From an uncultured Centipeda sp. (GTDB lineage Bacteria; Bacillota; Negativicutes; Selenomonadales; Selenomonadaceae), in contig CAJPQT010000013.1 of NCBI GenBank assembly GCA_905372865.1, positions 1-64,000 on the forward strand: a DNA stretch of 64,000 nt, written 5' to 3'. The translations under genes were made by a program, and so were the position numbers. Below are positions 51,017 through 59,376 of this stretch, piece by piece (positions within the stretch are counted from its first letter, which is position 1; each line of letters starts with the position of its first letter). The notes beneath the pieces are model-generated. The model had not been told where the DNA came from. It worked only from the letters and a program-made list of their open reading frames with translations, and searched no databases.

Positions 51017-52030
51017 ATGCGTATAGCGGTCGATGCGATGGGCGGTGATTTCGCTCCGAAGGAGATTGTACGCGGAGCGGTGGATGCCGCGAAGAAATAC
51101 GACTGCGAGATTGTGCTGATCGGGGATGAGGAGCAAATTCGTGCAGAGCTTCACGGTGCAGATCCTGCCGCCCTGCACATCTCCATCGTCCATGCCTCTG
51201 AGGTGATTGGCATGAACGAACATCCCGCCGAGGCGGTGCGTTCCAAGAAGGATTCCTCCGTTGTGGTCGCGACCCGCCTTGTCAAGGAGGGTAGCTGTGA
51301 CGCGGTGTTCTCCGCGGGTTCGACGGGAGCGGCAGTTGCAGCGGCACAGCTGATCCTACACCGCATACGCGGTGTAGGCCGACCCTCCATCGCAACGCCG
51401 ATGCCGACACCGGACGGCGTGACGCTCATGCTCGACTCGGGGGCAAATGTGGATTCGAAGCCGGAGCATCTCGTACAGAGCGCCGTCATGGGTTCCCTCT
51501 ATGCGCAGCACGTCTTTGGCATCGAGCATCCGCGCGTCGGCCTTCTCAATATCGGTGAGGAGGAGACGAAGGGCAACGAGCAGGCGAAGGAGACATATCC
51601 CATGCTCAAGGCGGAGCCCAACATCCGCTTCTGCGGCAACGCAGAGGGGCGTGATGTGCCCAAGGGGAATTTTGATGTCGTCATTTGTGATGGATTTGTC
51701 GGGAATGTTGTGCTAAAATTTGCAGAGGGCCTTGCGAAAACGATTCTGGGGCTCATCCGCGAAGAGATTCGCGGCGCAGGCCTGATGGCAAAGCTTGGCG
51801 CACTTCTCCTCATGCCGACACTTCGGCGTCTCGGCAAGCGGCTCGATGTCCGAGAGTATGGCGGTGCGCCGCTCCTCGGCGTGAACGGCTATTGTGTCAT
51901 CGGGCACGGATCCTCGGATGCAAAATCCGTTGCAAGCGCGATTGGCGTGACCGTGGACTACGTGAATGGAAGAGTGTTGGATCAGATCCGTGATGCTCTG
52001 GCAAAGGAGGGGGAGAGGGATCGTGCCTAA
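51017..52030 (+). CDS. plsX: Acyl-ACP:phosphate acyltransferase PlsX
   Basis: 337 residues from ATG 51017 behind GGAAGGGAG. Makes acyl-phosphate from acyl-ACP, the first step of phospholipid synthesis. It starts RIAVDAMGGDFAPKEIV; then AGSTGA, GKPTL-like RPSIATPMP, FVGNVVLKFAEG and YGGAPLLGVNG. It overlaps fabH by 8 bases. Confidence 0.97.
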   Translation: MRIAVDAMGGDFAPKEIVRGAVDAAKKYDCEIVLIGDEEQIRAELHGADPAALHISIVHASEVIGMNEHPAEAVRSKKDSSVVVATRLVKEGSCDAVFSAGSTGAAVAAAQLILHRIRGVGRPSIATPMPTPDGVTLMLDSGANVDSKPEHLVQSAVMGSLYAQHVFGIEHPRVGLLNIGEEETKGNEQAKETYPMLKAEPNIRFCGNAEGRDVPKGNFDVVICDGFVGNVVLKFAEGLAKTILGLIREEIRGAGLMAKLGALLLMPTLRRLGKRLDVREYGGAPLLGVNGYCVIGHGSSDAKSVASAIGVTVDYVNGRVLDQIRDALAKEGERDRA

Positions 52031-53027
52031 CATCAGTGCAGGCATCCTCGGAACGGGCTACTACGTTCCGGAGCGCGTGCTGACGAACTTTGACCTTGAG
52101 AAGATGGTTCAGACAAATGATGCATGGATCGTCGAACGCACGGGCATTCATGAGCGACGCATCGCTGCGGATGGTGAGCCGGTCTCTGTGCTCGCACAGC
52201 ATGCGGCAGAGATGGCACTCACGGATGCAGGCATCGTTGCCGAGGATTTGGACCTCATCATCATGGCAACGCTTACCTCAGATCGGATCATTCCGTCGAC
52301 GGCGTGTGTGCTTCAAGATCGCCTCGGGGCAAAACAGGCGGCTGCATTCGATCTCTCGGCAGCGTGCTCCGGCTTCGTTTACGCTGCATCGATTGCATCG
52401 CAGTTTATCGAGAATGGCATCTATCGCCACGTCCTCGTGATCGGCGGCGAGACCCTGTCAAAGGTCATTGACTGGCAGGACCGCAATACATGTATTCTCT
52501 TCGGCGACGGTGCGGGCGCGGCTGTGTTCGGACCCGTTGAGGAGGGCTATGGGATACGCTCCTTTGATCTTGGCAGCGACGGCTCGGGGGGCGATGCTCT
52601 TGATATTCCGTCGAGCGGCAGCCTTTGCCCCGTGACACCGGAGACGATTGAGCAGCGCCTCAACTTCGTCCACATGGACGGCAAGGCGGTGTTCCGCTTT
52701 GCAACCAAGGTTATGGGAAAGACGGTAGAGACTTCCCTCGAACGCGCCGGAATGCGGCGCGAGGAGCTGGACTACCTCGTCCCGCATCAAGCGAATATCC
52801 GTATTATCCAGGCGGCAGCCAAGCGACTTGACATGCCGATGGACAAAGTCATTATAAATATTCATCGTTACGGCAATATGTCTGCCGCATCCATCCCTGT
52901 CGCCCTTGCGGAGGCGGCGCACGCGCAGCGGTTCAAAAAGGGAGACAACATCGCCCTCGCAGGTTTCGGCGCGGGACTTACATGGGCATCGTGTATTATG
53001 AAGTGGGCGAAGGAGGAAAACGGTTAA
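52023..53027 (+). CDS. fabH: Beta-ketoacyl-ACP synthase III
   Basis: 334 residues from GTG 52023, preceded by a run of GGAGGGGGAGAGGG. Condenses acetyl-CoA-type primers with malonyl-ACP. Catalytic Cys115 in SAACSGF, His in VPHQANIRI and Asn in NIHRYGNMSAAS. It overlaps plsX and touches fabK. Confidence 0.97.
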   Translation: MPNISAGILGTGYYVPERVLTNFDLEKMVQTNDAWIVERTGIHERRIAADGEPVSVLAQHAAEMALTDAGIVAEDLDLIIMATLTSDRIIPSTACVLQDRLGAKQAAAFDLSAACSGFVYAASIASQFIENGIYRHVLVIGGETLSKVIDWQDRNTCILFGDGAGAAVFGPVEEGYGIRSFDLGSDGSGGDALDIPSSGSLCPVTPETIEQRLNFVHMDGKAVFRFATKVMGKTVETSLERAGMRREELDYLVPHQANIRIIQAAAKRLDMPMDKVIINIHRYGNMSAASIPVALAEAAHAQRFKKGDNIALAGFGAGLTWASCIMKWAKEENG

Positions 53028-53974
53028 TGTTTGAACACAATCCGATCTGTCAGATGCTTGGCATCAAGTATCCAATTTTCCAAGGTGGCATGGCATGGAT
53101 CGGCACAGCCGAACTTGCCTCTGCTGTTTCCAATGCGGGGGGACTTGGACTGATCGGTGCCGGCCACATGCCGCCCGATGCACTCAGGAATGAGATCCAC
53201 AAGGTCAAGGGATGGACGGAGAAGCCCTTCGGTGTGAATGTCATGCTCATGAGCCCCTTTGTCAAGGAGGTCATGCAGGTGGTGCTCGAGGAGCGCGTCC
53301 CCGTCATCACGACGGGCGCGGGCAACCCCGGTGAGTATGTGCCGGCACTCAAGGAGATTGGCTCGAAGGTCATCCCTGTGGTCGCGTCGGTCGCACTTGC
53401 ACGTCGCCTCGTACGTACGGGCGTGGATGCCGTAATTGCAGAGGGGACGGAGTCCGGCGGTCACATCGGCGAGATTACGACGATGGCACTCCTGCCGCAG
53501 GTCGTTGACGCAGTGGATGTCCCCGTGATCGGCGCCGGCGGCATCGGCGATTCGCGCGGCATGGCAGCGGCGTTCGCACTCGGCGCGCAGGCGATCCAGA
53601 TGGGCTCGCGCTTCGTTCTGAGTGAGGAGTGCATTGCACACCCGAACTACAAGAACGCCGTGCTCAAGGCAAAGGATCGCTCGACCGTCGTCACGGGGCG
53701 CTCGCTCGGCCATCCGGCGCGCGTTCTGCAGAACAAGCTCTCGCGCAAGTACGAGGAGATGGAGGCCGCAGGTGCCTCACATGAGGAACTCGAACAGCTC
53801 GGTGTCGGCAGTCTGCATCGTGCAACACATGAGGGCGATGTCGACAACGGATCTGTTATGATCGGTGAGATCTCCGGCATGCTCTCGGACATCAAGCCCG
53901 TTGCACAGATCATGGAAGACATTGTAAATGGTCTTCCAGGTGCGTTCGATGCAGCACGCAGGACTTGTGAGTGA
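53027..53974 (+). CDS. fabK: Enoyl-ACP reductase II (FabK)
   Basis: 315 residues from ATG 53027 on the last base of the fabH stop, with AAGGAGG upstream. FMN enzyme of the nitronate-monooxygenase fold that reduces enoyl-ACP: YPIFQGGMAWIG, VITTGAGNP, AEGTESGGHIGE, VIGAGGIGD and QMGSRF. It replaces the triclosan-sensitive FabI, which is not in this cluster. Confidence 0.93.
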   Translation: MFEHNPICQMLGIKYPIFQGGMAWIGTAELASAVSNAGGLGLIGAGHMPPDALRNEIHKVKGWTEKPFGVNVMLMSPFVKEVMQVVLEERVPVITTGAGNPGEYVPALKEIGSKVIPVVASVALARRLVRTGVDAVIAEGTESGGHIGEITTMALLPQVVDAVDVPVIGAGGIGDSRGMAAAFALGAQAIQMGSRFVLSEECIAHPNYKNAVLKAKDRSTVVTGRSLGHPARVLQNKLSRKYEEMEAAGASHEELEQLGVGSLHRATHEGDVDNGSVMIGEISGMLSDIKPVAQIMEDIVNGLPGAFDAARRTCE

Positions 53975-53985
53975 GGGGGATCGCG

Positions 53986-54921
53986 ATGGGAAAACGTGCA
54001 TTTCTGTTCCCCGGACAGGGAGCGCAGGTCGTCGGTATGGGAAAGGATTTTTTCGATACTTACGATCTTGCAAAGAAACGTTTTGCGGAGGCCGATGAGG
54101 CACTTGGCTACTCCATCAGCAAGCTCTGCTTTGAGGGGCCTGCCGATCAGCTGCAGCTGACCGAGCACACACAGCCTGCGATCCTTACGGTCGCGGTCAT
54201 CGCCTCCGAGCTTCTGCGTGCTGAGGGGATTGTGCCCGAGATCGCGGCGGGGCACAGTCTCGGCGAGTATGCGGCACTCGTGGCTGCGGGCGTACTCTCC
54301 TTCCAGGATGCCGTCCTGCTCGTGCACAAGCGTGGTGCCTATATGCAGGAGGCTGTTCCTGTGGGTGAGGGCGCGATGGCTGCAGTCATCGGGCTCGACG
54401 ATGAGACGATCATCTCTGTTTGTGCCGAGGCAAGCTCTGTGGGGGCTGTTCAGGCGGTCAACTTCAACTGTCCCGGCCAGACGGTCATCGCGGGGACGGC
54501 AAAGGGTGTGGAGACGGCGGTTCAGCGCTTGCAGGAAAAGGGCGCGAAGAAGGCGGTCATCCTGCCGGTCTCGGCACCGTTCCACTCGACGCTCATGGAA
54601 CCTGCCGCGAAGAAACTTGCGGCGGAGCTCGACAAGGTGGAGCTGCATGATGCGGCGTTCCCTGTCGTCTCGAACTATACGGGCGGTCTTCAGCAGACGG
54701 CAGCGGAGATCAAGGCGAATCTCGTAGCACAGGCGGACCATCCTGTGCGCTGGATCGCGTGTGTGAATACCATGCGCGACTTCGGCGCGGATACCTACGT
54801 CGAGTGTGGCCCGGGCAAGACGCTGGCAGGGTTCAACAAGCGCATCGACAAGACGCTGAGGAGCCTGAACGTCGAGAATGTGGAATCCCTGCAAAAAACA
54901 CTTGACACACTAAAGAAGTAA
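53986..54921 (+). CDS. fabD: Malonyl-CoA:ACP transacylase
   Basis: 311 residues from ATG 53986 behind GAGGGGGA. Motifs: FLFPGQGAQVVGMG, active Ser91 in AGHSLGEYAAL, QAVNFNCPGQTVIAG and the His of VSAPFHSTLM. Loads malonyl groups on ACP. It follows fabK by 11 bases. Confidence 0.97.
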   Translation: MGKRAFLFPGQGAQVVGMGKDFFDTYDLAKKRFAEADEALGYSISKLCFEGPADQLQLTEHTQPAILTVAVIASELLRAEGIVPEIAAGHSLGEYAALVAAGVLSFQDAVLLVHKRGAYMQEAVPVGEGAMAAVIGLDDETIISVCAEASSVGAVQAVNFNCPGQTVIAGTAKGVETAVQRLQEKGAKKAVILPVSAPFHSTLMEPAAKKLAAELDKVELHDAAFPVVSNYTGGLQQTAAEIKANLVAQADHPVRWIACVNTMRDFGADTYVECGPGKTLAGFNKRIDKTLRSLNVENVESLQKTLDTLKK

Positions 54922-54959
54922 TGCTTAAATGAATTCGGTGTGATTTAAGGAGGATATTC

Positions 54960-55703
54960 ATGCTTCTTGAGGGGAAAGTTGCTCTTGTTACGGGCGGTTC
55001 TCGTGGCATTGGACGCGCGATCGCCATCCGGCTTGCACGGGAGGGGGCGAAGGTTGCCGTCAACTATGCAGGAAATCAGGCTGCTGCCGAAGAGGTCAGG
55101 ACGATCATCGAGGAGCAGGGCGGTACAGCAGTGATCGTTCAGGCCGATGTGTCGGACAGTGCTGCTGTAGCCGAAATGGTCGCGCATGTGCATGAGCAGC
55201 TTGGTGGGCTCGATATTCTCATCAACAATGCGGGCATCACGCGTGACACGCTGCTCGTCCGCATGAAGGATGAGGATTTCGATGCGGTCATCGGCACGAA
55301 CCTCAAGGGGATCTACGCCTGCACGAAGGCCGCCGCAAAGTTTATGACAAAGCAGCGCAGCGGGCGCATCGTGAATCTCTCCTCCGTTGTCGGTGAGATC
55401 GGCAACGTAGGGCAGACGAACTACGCCGCCGCAAAGGCCGGCGTGATCGGCTTCTCGAAGGCTGCGGCAAAGGAGTTTGCGCCGCGCGGGATCACGGTCA
55501 ATGTCGTTGCGCCCGGCTTCATTGACACCGATATGACAGCTGTCCTGAAGGACAGCATTCGTGAAAAGCTTGTCGAGGAAATTCCGCTGGGAACGCTCGG
55601 CAAACCGGAGCATGTTGCCGATGCTGTACTCTTCCTTGTGAGTGATGCAGCATCGTACATTACCGGCCAAACGCTGAATGTAGACGGCGGCATGGTTATG
55701 TAG
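54960..55703 (+). CDS. fabG: 3-oxoacyl-ACP reductase
   Basis: 247-residue short-chain dehydrogenase behind AAGGAGG. NADPH site TGGSRGIGRAIA, NNAGITRD, catalytic Ser in NLSSVVGEIGN and Tyr/Lys in NYAAAKAG; C-terminal PGFIDTDMT. Second step of each elongation cycle. Confidence 0.97.
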   Translation: MLLEGKVALVTGGSRGIGRAIAIRLAREGAKVAVNYAGNQAAAEEVRTIIEEQGGTAVIVQADVSDSAAVAEMVAHVHEQLGGLDILINNAGITRDTLLVRMKDEDFDAVIGTNLKGIYACTKAAAKFMTKQRSGRIVNLSSVVGEIGNVGQTNYAAAKAGVIGFSKAAAKEFAPRGITVNVVAPGFIDTDMTAVLKDSIREKLVEEIPLGTLGKPEHVADAVLFLVSDAASYITGQTLNVDGGMVM

Positions 55704-55738
55704 CATACAATCAATCTATTTAAAGGAGGTGAAAATGC

Positions 55739-55969
55739 ATGGCAACGTTTGACAAGGTTCGCGACATCGTCGTGGAACAGCTTGGCTCGGAGGCTGATGA
55801 AGTCACGCTCGAGTCCACCTTCATTGACGATCTTGGCGCAGATTCGCTCGACATCGTTGAGCTCATCATGGCTTTTGAGGAGGAATTCAATGTAGAAATC
55901 CCCGATGAGGCTGCTGAGAAGATTAAAACGGTTCAGGATGTCGTCAATTACATCGATCAGAACAAGTAA
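55739..55969 (+). CDS. acpP: Acyl carrier protein
   Basis: 76 residues, acidic, behind AAAGGAGGTG. The phosphopantetheine attaches to Ser36 in LGADSLDIVE. It ends the first fab transcript; a terminator follows. Confidence 0.98.
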   Translation: MATFDKVRDIVVEQLGSEADEVTLESTFIDDLGADSLDIVELIMAFEEEFNVEIPDEAAEKIKTVQDVVNYIDQNK

Positions 55970-56017
55970 GACACTGCGATAGCAATCGCATTCGTGCACA
56001 AAACTGGTCTTTTTGGG

Positions 56018-56054
56018 AAATCCCGTGACAGCTCAGGCGCACGGGATTTTTCTC
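56018..56054 (+). terminator. Terminator after acpP
   Basis: AAATCCCGTG pairs with CACGGGATTT, followed by T-run. Confidence 0.88.
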
Positions 56055-56185
56055 AAAAGGCAGTATTACTGACCACGCATACAATCAGGGCTGATGAGTG
56101 CCCTGCTGTAATAGATTCGTCTTCCGTCCGAGCGTGACGTGAAATCGGTGCATACATGGATGGGAGATGAGCCAAAACTTCTTGC

Positions 56186-56247
56186 GGAGAGAAATGGTGC
56201 TCGGTGAACACCTTGCTGCTGTGTGGCGATCTCTCCCGATTGGAGGG
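56186..56247 (+). promoter_or_regulatory. Possible RNA switch in the leader of the FabK-like gene
   Basis: GGAGAGA (56186-56192) can pair with TCTCTCC (56230-56236), enclosing an inner GGTG/CACC hairpin. The last four bases of that arm, CTCC, can instead pair with GGAG (56242-56245) of the ribosome binding site. The two structures exclude each other, which would allow translation control. It is based on base-pairing only. The rest of the 199-base gap (56054-56252) shows no gene. Confidence 0.35.
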
Positions 56248-56252
56248 CTTAT

Positions 56253-57200
56253 ATGAGACTACCCGAGGTGAGGATTGGCAATAAAATTGCCGCCGTCCCC
56301 ATCATTCAGGGCGGTATGGCGATCCGCATTACAACGGCGCGGCTCGCAGCCGCTGCTGCAAACGAGGGCGGGATCGGGCTCATCGCAGCCTCCGGCATGA
56401 AGCCGAAGGAGCTGCGCTATGAGATCCGGCTCGCACGCTCGCTTTCTCCGAATGGGATCATCGGCATCAACGAGATGGTCGCGGCAAGCGATTTCTCCGA
56501 TGCTGTTAAAATTGCGATTGACGAAGGCATTGACCTTGTGGTCGCGGGGGCAGGGTTCTCCCGCGACATGTTCCAGCTCGGCAAGGAGTCCGGCACGCCG
56601 ATTGTACCGATCGTCTCTACGGCGAAGCTGGCAAAGATCGCCGAGAAGCTCGGCGCGGCGGCTGTTGTTGTCGAGGGCAAGGAGGCGGGCGGACATCTTG
56701 GTACGGATCAGTCCGTACGCAATATCATCTCCGATGTCCGCGCGGCGGTAAAGATTCCGATCTTTGCAGCCGGCGGCGTTCTGACGGGACAGGATATCGC
56801 CGATCTGCACAAGATGGGCGCGGACGGCGTACAGCTCGGTTCGCGCTTTGCCGCGTGTGTGGAGTCGAATGCCGCACCGTCACTGAAACAGTACTATCTG
56901 AAATCCAAGAAGGACGACATTGTTATCATCCATAGCCCTGTCGGGCTGCCGGGGCGTGCCGTACGCACGCCGTTCTCCAAACGGATCATGGATGGCCCCG
57001 TTCCGCCAACCGTCTGCGACCGCTGCTTGAAGCAGTGTGATCATCACTTCTGCATCATTCGTGCACTCTCGCGTGCGCAGCAGGGGGATCTTGAGACAGG
57101 CCTTGTCTTTACGGGCGAGTTTATGCCGCGCATTGACCGGATTTTGACTGTTCATGAGATATATGAGGAGCTGAAACAACAGCTTGAGGAAGCAAACTAG
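56253..57200 (+). CDS. Nitronate monooxygenase/FabK-family flavoprotein with Cys-rich C-terminus
   Basis: 315 residues from ATG 56253 behind TTGGAGGG. Same FMN TIM-barrel family as FabK (PIIQGGMAIRI, VAGAGFSRD, VEGKEAGGHLGTD, AAGGVLTG, QLGSRFAAC), but it differs in having a Cys/His-rich stretch near residue 255 (CDRCLKQCDHHFCII) that may bind metal or a cluster. Similar genes occur in fab clusters of other Firmicutes, where the role is unclear. It could be a second enoyl reductase or a nitronate monooxygenase. It starts a second transcript with fabF and rnc. Confidence 0.8.
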   Translation: MRLPEVRIGNKIAAVPIIQGGMAIRITTARLAAAAANEGGIGLIAASGMKPKELRYEIRLARSLSPNGIIGINEMVAASDFSDAVKIAIDEGIDLVVAGAGFSRDMFQLGKESGTPIVPIVSTAKLAKIAEKLGAAAVVVEGKEAGGHLGTDQSVRNIISDVRAAVKIPIFAAGGVLTGQDIADLHKMGADGVQLGSRFAACVESNAAPSLKQYYLKSKKDDIVIIHSPVGLPGRAVRTPFSKRIMDGPVPPTVCDRCLKQCDHHFCIIRALSRAQQGDLETGLVFTGEFMPRIDRILTVHEIYEELKQQLEEAN

Positions 57201-57231
57201 GGTGCGTACTCTAGGAAAGGAGTCGGTTGGT

Positions 57232-58476
57232 TTGAAGAAGAGAATTGTCGTCACAGGGGTTGGCCCGATCACACCGATCGGCATTGGCAAGGATGCGTTC
57301 TGGGAGGCACTGCTTGCGGGCAAGAACGGTATTGAACGGATCACCCGCTTTGACGCAACAAACTACGCTGCGCAGATTGCGGGCGAAGTCAAGGACTTTG
57401 ACGTAGACGGCTACATTGACAAGAAAGAGGCAAAGCGCATGGATCGCTATGCCCAGTTTGCAGTTGTGTCGGCCGGCATGGCGATCGCGGACGCGGGGCT
57501 CAATCTGGAAAATGAGGATCGTGACCGCATCGGAGCCTATGTCGGTGCGGGCATCGGCGGCATTGAAACGATGCACAGCACATACGAGCGCCTCTTTGAC
57601 AAAGGACCTGAGCGCGTCAGTCCCTTCTTCATTCCAATGATGATTGCCAATATGGCTGCGGGACAGGTTGCGATCAACTATGGCCTGCATGGTCCTGTGT
57701 CCTGCGTCGTGACGGCGTGTGCGACGGGGGCAAACTGCATCGGTGATGCCTATCGCGTGATGCAGCGCGGCGAGGCGGATGTTATGATTGCGGGCGGTAC
57801 GGAGGCAAGCATCTCCGAGGCGGCGAGTGCGGGCTTTGCCGCGATGAAGGCGCTCTGCACGGATCACAATGACGATCCCGCGCATGCCTCACGCCCGTTC
57901 GACAAGAACCGCTCCGGCTTCGTTATGGGGGAGGGCGCAGGTCTTGTCGTACTCGAGACTCTCGAGCATGCGGAGGCACGCGGCGCACATATCTATGCCG
58001 AGCTTGTCGGCTACGGCTCCAACTCGGACGGGTATCACATCACAAGCCCTGCGCCGCACGGTGCATATCAGGCAAAGTGCATGCAGCTTGCACTTGATGA
58101 TGCGGGGCTGAATCCGACGGATGTGGACTATATCAATGCACATGGCACATCCACCCACATGAATGACCTCTGTGAGACCGAGGCGATCAAAACGGTCTGG
58201 GGCGCGGCGGCAAAGGATGTCGCTGTCTCCTCGGTCAAGTCGATGACGGGACATCTCCTTGGCGCTGCGGGCAGTGTCGAACTGATTGCGGCGGCACTTG
58301 CGGTCGAGAACGATATGCTTCCCCCGACGATCAATTACGACACGCCGGATGAGGGGCTCGATCTCGACTATGTACCGAACAAAGCGCGTGCGAAAACGGT
58401 ACGTGCTGCAATTTCCAACTCCTTTGGCTTCGGCGGGCACAATGCCTGTCTCGTCGTCAAAAAGTATCAGAAGTAA
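57232..58476 (+). CDS. fabF: Beta-ketoacyl-ACP synthase II
   Basis: 414 residues from TTG 57232, 9 bases after GGAAAGGAG; the upstream frame overlaps the previous gene. Elongating condensing enzyme: KKRIVVTGVGPITPIG, catalytic Cys in VVTACATGANCIG, and the His residues of NAHGTSTHMND and VKSMTGHLLGAAG. Ends 5 bases before rnc. Confidence 0.96.
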   Translation: MKKRIVVTGVGPITPIGIGKDAFWEALLAGKNGIERITRFDATNYAAQIAGEVKDFDVDGYIDKKEAKRMDRYAQFAVVSAGMAIADAGLNLENEDRDRIGAYVGAGIGGIETMHSTYERLFDKGPERVSPFFIPMMIANMAAGQVAINYGLHGPVSCVVTACATGANCIGDAYRVMQRGEADVMIAGGTEASISEAASAGFAAMKALCTDHNDDPAHASRPFDKNRSGFVMGEGAGLVVLETLEHAEARGAHIYAELVGYGSNSDGYHITSPAPHGAYQAKCMQLALDDAGLNPTDVDYINAHGTSTHMNDLCETEAIKTVWGAAAKDVAVSSVKSMTGHLLGAAGSVELIAAALAVENDMLPPTINYDTPDEGLDLDYVPNKARAKTVRAAISNSFGFGGHNACLVVKKYQK

Positions 58477-58481
58477 TCACA

Positions 58482-59198
58482 ATGGCACACGAAATATCGA
58501 AGGAAAGGCGCGCGGCACTCGTGCGCCTTTCCGCGCACATCGGCGTTTCCTTTGATGATCTCTCCCTGCTGGATGAGGCGCTGACCCATCCTTCCTATAC
58601 CAATGAAGCGAAGGGAACTGTACCGCATAACGAACGTCTGGAATTTCTGGGCGATGCCGTGCTGGAGCTTGCCTCCAGCACGTATTTGTATGCGTCTTAT
58701 CCGGACTGTACGGAGGGAGAGCTCACGAAGATGCGCGCGAGCCTTGTACAGAGTGAGACGCTCGCACGCCTCGCACGACGGCTTGATCTCGGCAGTTATC
58801 TGCAGCTCGGACGCGGGGAACTGCTCGGCGGCGGAGCAGATCGACAGAACAACCTCGAGAACGCATTCGAGGCGGTCATCGGTGCGGTCTATCTTGACGG
58901 CGGATGGGAGACGGCGCGGGACTACGTCATGCGTCAGCTGGCCCCCGAGGCTCCGCTCGTTCAGCGCAGTTATGTAGCGCATGACTACAAGACGACTCTG
59001 CAGGAACATATCCAGCAAAAACGACGCGCGAGTGTTGCCTACGAGCTGATCGGTGAGACCGGCCCCGATCACGACAAGCGGTTCACCACGCGTGTTCTCA
59101 TCGCGGGACAGGCGATGGGGGAAGGGACGGGACGCAGCAAGAAGGAGGCGGAGCAACAGGCTGCTGCGGCCGCACTCCGTTGCCTCAAGCACAGCTGA
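58482..59198 (+). CDS. rnc: Ribonuclease III
   Basis: 238 residues. Double-strand RNA endonuclease used in rRNA maturation. Signature NERLEFLGDAVLEL, the acidic site in ENAFEAVIGAVYLDGG and a C-terminal dsRNA-binding domain (about 165-238; DYKTTLQEHIQQKR, GRSKKEAEQQAAAAAL). It follows fabF, as in many Firmicutes. Confidence 0.97.
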   Translation: MAHEISKERRAALVRLSAHIGVSFDDLSLLDEALTHPSYTNEAKGTVPHNERLEFLGDAVLELASSTYLYASYPDCTEGELTKMRASLVQSETLARLARRLDLGSYLQLGRGELLGGGADRQNNLENAFEAVIGAVYLDGGWETARDYVMRQLAPEAPLVQRSYVAHDYKTTLQEHIQQKRRASVAYELIGETGPDHDKRFTTRVLIAGQAMGEGTGRSKKEAEQQAAAAALRCLKHS

Positions 59199-59210
59199 GT
59201 TAATTAACTC
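59197..59210. promoter_or_regulatory. 14-bp perfect palindrome after rnc
   Basis: GAGTTAATTAACTC overlaps the rnc stop, 36 bases upstream of the efflux promoter. It could be an operator for a TetR/MarR-type regulator of the pump, or chance. No T-run follows it, so it is not a terminator. Confidence 0.35.
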
Positions 59211-59245
59211 TTCCTTAAACTTCATCATAGAGTGAACATCATTTC

Positions 59246-59274
59246 TTGACTTTTTTCGTCTGCTCCGATAATAT
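59246..59274 (+). promoter_or_regulatory. Promoter of the RND efflux operon
   Basis: TTGACT at 59246, 17-base spacer, TAATAT at 59269 (an overlapping TATAAT starts at 59272). The leader is about 95 bases. Confidence 0.6.
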
Positions 59275-59376
59275 AATTTTGTTGCGGCAGGAAGTCCCAT
59301 ACGGAACCCTGCCCTTCTTCATCACTGTATCAAAATAGTCATTTCAGTGGGGAATGGGAAAGAGGAGGTCTTTTAT

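Noticed and set aside
59197..59210. Terminator for rnc at the TTAATTAA palindrome
   Set aside because: The stem is only AT-rich with no loop and no T-run follows, so it is unlikely to terminate.
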